DNA from: Gallionellales bacterium CG03_land_8_20_14_0_80_55_15
GTDB taxonomy: Bacteria > Pseudomonadota > Gammaproteobacteria > Burkholderiales > Gallionellaceae
Reading direction: 5' to 3'
Length of the DNA: 6,670 nucleotides
Assembly: GCA_002780675.1 (NCBI GenBank)
Contig: PEUR01000192.1
Coordinates: forward strand, 1-6,670
Positions within the stretch are counted from its first letter, which is position 1. Every line of letters begins with the position of its first letter. Below, piece after piece: positions 5,938-6,670 of this stretch. The notes below the pieces were generated by a model that saw only the letters and a program-made list of their open reading frames with translations, did not search any database and had not been told where the DNA came from. A program made the position numbers and the translations under genes.

Positions 5938-6132
5938 TGGAGAGCATCTATGGAGTGCGCAGCCTCGGCTGTGCTGTTTTGGAATGGTATCTTATGGAGT
6001 GCGCAGCCTCGGCTGCGCTGTTTTTTTATGGAGTGCGGTGGCATGACACCGCAGGCGCAGCCGAGGCTGCGCACTCCAAAAAGCGGCATCATGTCGCCGC
6101 ACTCCAAAAGCGGCATTGTGCCGCCGCACTCC
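5938..6132 (+). repeat. Right array of REP-like palindromic units
   Basis: Forward feet GGAGTGCG occur at 5952, 5996 and 6030. Reverse feet CGCACTCC occur at 6070-6077, 6098-6105 and 6125-6132. Degenerate feet are seen at 5938 (TGGAGAGC region) and 5981 (GGAATGG). Cores are GCGCAGCC-TC-GGCTGTGC (5957-5974, one C-to-T change leaving a G-U pair), GCGCAGCC-TC-GGCTGCGC (6001-6018), the 48-bp composite 6030-6077, GCGGCATCATGTCGC (6083-6097) and GCGGCATTGTGCCGC (6110-6124). Forward feet are preceded by TAT, and reverse feet are followed by AAAA or ATAA. The segment 6055-6105 is also a near-identical direct repeat of 5296-5345. Confidence 0.88.
6001..6027 (+). terminator. Repeat-borne intrinsic terminator after the RAYT gene
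   Basis: A perfect 8-bp stem, GCGCAGCC-TC-GGCTGCGC (6001-6018), is followed by TG and seven T residues (6021-6027) on the plus strand, 80 bases after the transposase stop. This is a good intrinsic-terminator shape. The earlier unit at 5957-5980 has a similar stem with four T residues and may act as a weaker one. Together they should reduce read-through into the transporter gene. Confidence 0.6.
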
Positions 6133-6136
6133 ATAA

Positions 6137-6670
6137 ATGAATAACCTGTTCCTGCTCGTTCTATGTTTTGTCGCCGGTATGTTGCTCAGGCGCTTCAATC
6201 GTATGCCGGACAACGCGCCGGCGACCTTGAATAGTTTCATCATCCACGTCTCGCTGCCCGCTTTAACGCTGCTGTATATCCACGAATTGAAGTTGTCCGG
6301 GGACGTGTTGTTGACGGGGTTGATGGCGTGGCTGGTGTTCGGGCTGTCGGCGGGATTTTTCTATCTGGTCGGGCGCTGGTTCAAGCTGCCGCGCGCGACG
6401 ACAGGTGCCTTGATTCTGGTCGGCGGGCTGGGCAATACTTCGTTTTTCGGCTTGCCGATGGTCGAGGCGTTTTACGGGCAATCAGGCTTGACCAGCGCGA
6501 TCATCGCCGATCAACTGGGATCATTTTTCGCACTGTCCATCCTGGGCATCACCGTGGCGGGCATCTATTCTTCCGGTTGTCCGACAGCGGGCGAAATCTT
6601 CAAACGCATCGTGCTGTTCCCGCCGTTCATTTCATTAGCGATTGCCCTGCTGCTGATTCCCGTGGAGTAC
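6137..6670 (+). CDS. AEC (auxin efflux carrier) family transporter, 3' end cut by window
   Basis: An open frame of 178 codons from ATG 6137 to the window edge. The protein begins MNNLFLLVLCFVAGMLLRR. Hydrophobic segments are visible at about 2-18, 33-50, 57-80, 88-112, 119-144 and 157-174, so it is an inner-membrane protein. The stretches NRMPDNAPATLNSFIIHVSL (21-40) and GGLGNTSFFGLPMVEAFYG (96-114) are typical of the AEC/Mem_trans family. Full-length members are about 300-320 residues with ten helices, so about 55% is present. The substrate cannot be predicted; bacterial relatives include malate and other carboxylate permeases. The ATG begins four bases after the last repeat unit (ending 6132), and no Shine-Dalgarno sequence is visible because the upstream bases belong to the repeat. 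A later ATG at 6179 is possible but would remove most of helix 1. Confidence 0.85.
   Translation, partial: MNNLFLLVLCFVAGMLLRRFNRMPDNAPATLNSFIIHVSLPALTLLYIHELKLSGDVLLTGLMAWLVFGLSAGFFYLVGRWFKLPRATTGALILVGGLGNTSFFGLPMVEAFYGQSGLTSAIIADQLGSFFALSILGITVAGIYSSGCPTAGEIFKRIVLFPPFISLAIALLLIPVEY

Larger units (their letters stand above)
5211..6132 (+). mobile_element. RAYT transposase gene with flanking REP-like arrays (REPIN-type element)
   Basis: One HUH transposase gene (5388-5921) is enclosed by two arrays of short palindromic units (5211-5365 and 5938-6132) with the shared foot GGAGTGCG. A 48-bp composite is present on each side as an exact reverse complement (5238-5285 and 6030-6077), with a further matching unit beyond it (5293-5318 and 5996-6020). 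There is no target-site duplication that I can identify and no accessory tnpB. Family knowledge: RAYTs are domesticated relatives of IS200/IS605 TnpA that process REP elements, usually present once per genome with many non-autonomous REPs elsewhere. Whether further copies exist cannot be seen from this window. Confidence 0.8.

Noticed and set aside
5211..6132. CRISPR array
   Set aside because: Repeats are palindromic, alternate in orientation, and have no regular unique spacers; a transposase gene rather than cas genes lies between them.
5748..6144. Small proteins encoded across the right array on either strand
   Set aside because: The open frames are translations of the repeat units themselves (repeated VRSLGCA / MECAAS-like strings) and overlap the RAYT 3' end; no independent coding signal.

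Overview
The window looks like a chromosomal segment of a betaproteobacterium, most likely the Nitrosomonadales/Gallionellaceae neighbourhood (inference). The grounds are the gene order (an Mth938-like gene divergent from an alaA - hom - thrC run), the family-typical proteins and a moderately GC-rich coding style. No database search was possible.

Layout. Positions 1-357 (minus) hold most of a small Mth938-domain gene that runs off the left edge, with a recognisable sigma70-type promoter at 395-424. The 355-base divergent intergenic region to 712 carries two copies of a 25-bp direct repeat and an 8-bp tandem repeat (about 7.75 copies) that ends 44 bases before the next gene. From 713 to 5207 there is a plus-strand amino-acid gene group: AlaA-type glutamate-pyruvate aminotransferase (713-1942), ACT-domain homoserine dehydrogenase Hom (2018-3331), a small cupin protein apparently coupled to hom (3333-3647), a double-hairpin palindromic repeat (3651-3743), and threonine synthase ThrC (3765-5207). 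Hom makes homoserine from aspartate semialdehyde and ThrC makes threonine from phosphohomoserine. The homoserine kinase step between them (ThrB) is not encoded here.

The most notable region is 5211-6132. A single-domain HUH transposase of the REP-associated tyrosine transposase (RAYT) type lies between two arrays of short palindromic elements. All units share an 8-base foot, GGAGTGCG (CGCACTCC in the other orientation), joined to one of two palindrome families. A 48-bp composite of two units head-to-head occurs once on each side in exactly opposite orientation (5238-5285 and 6030-6077). This is the architecture of a REPIN/RAYT system with a GGAG foot. Some units end in a T-tract and have the shape of intrinsic terminators.

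The array stops four bases before the ATG of the last gene (6137 to the right edge), a membrane protein of the auxin efflux carrier (AEC) family truncated by the window end. The arrays occupy almost all of the space between thrC and this gene, as though the element had inserted exactly between them.
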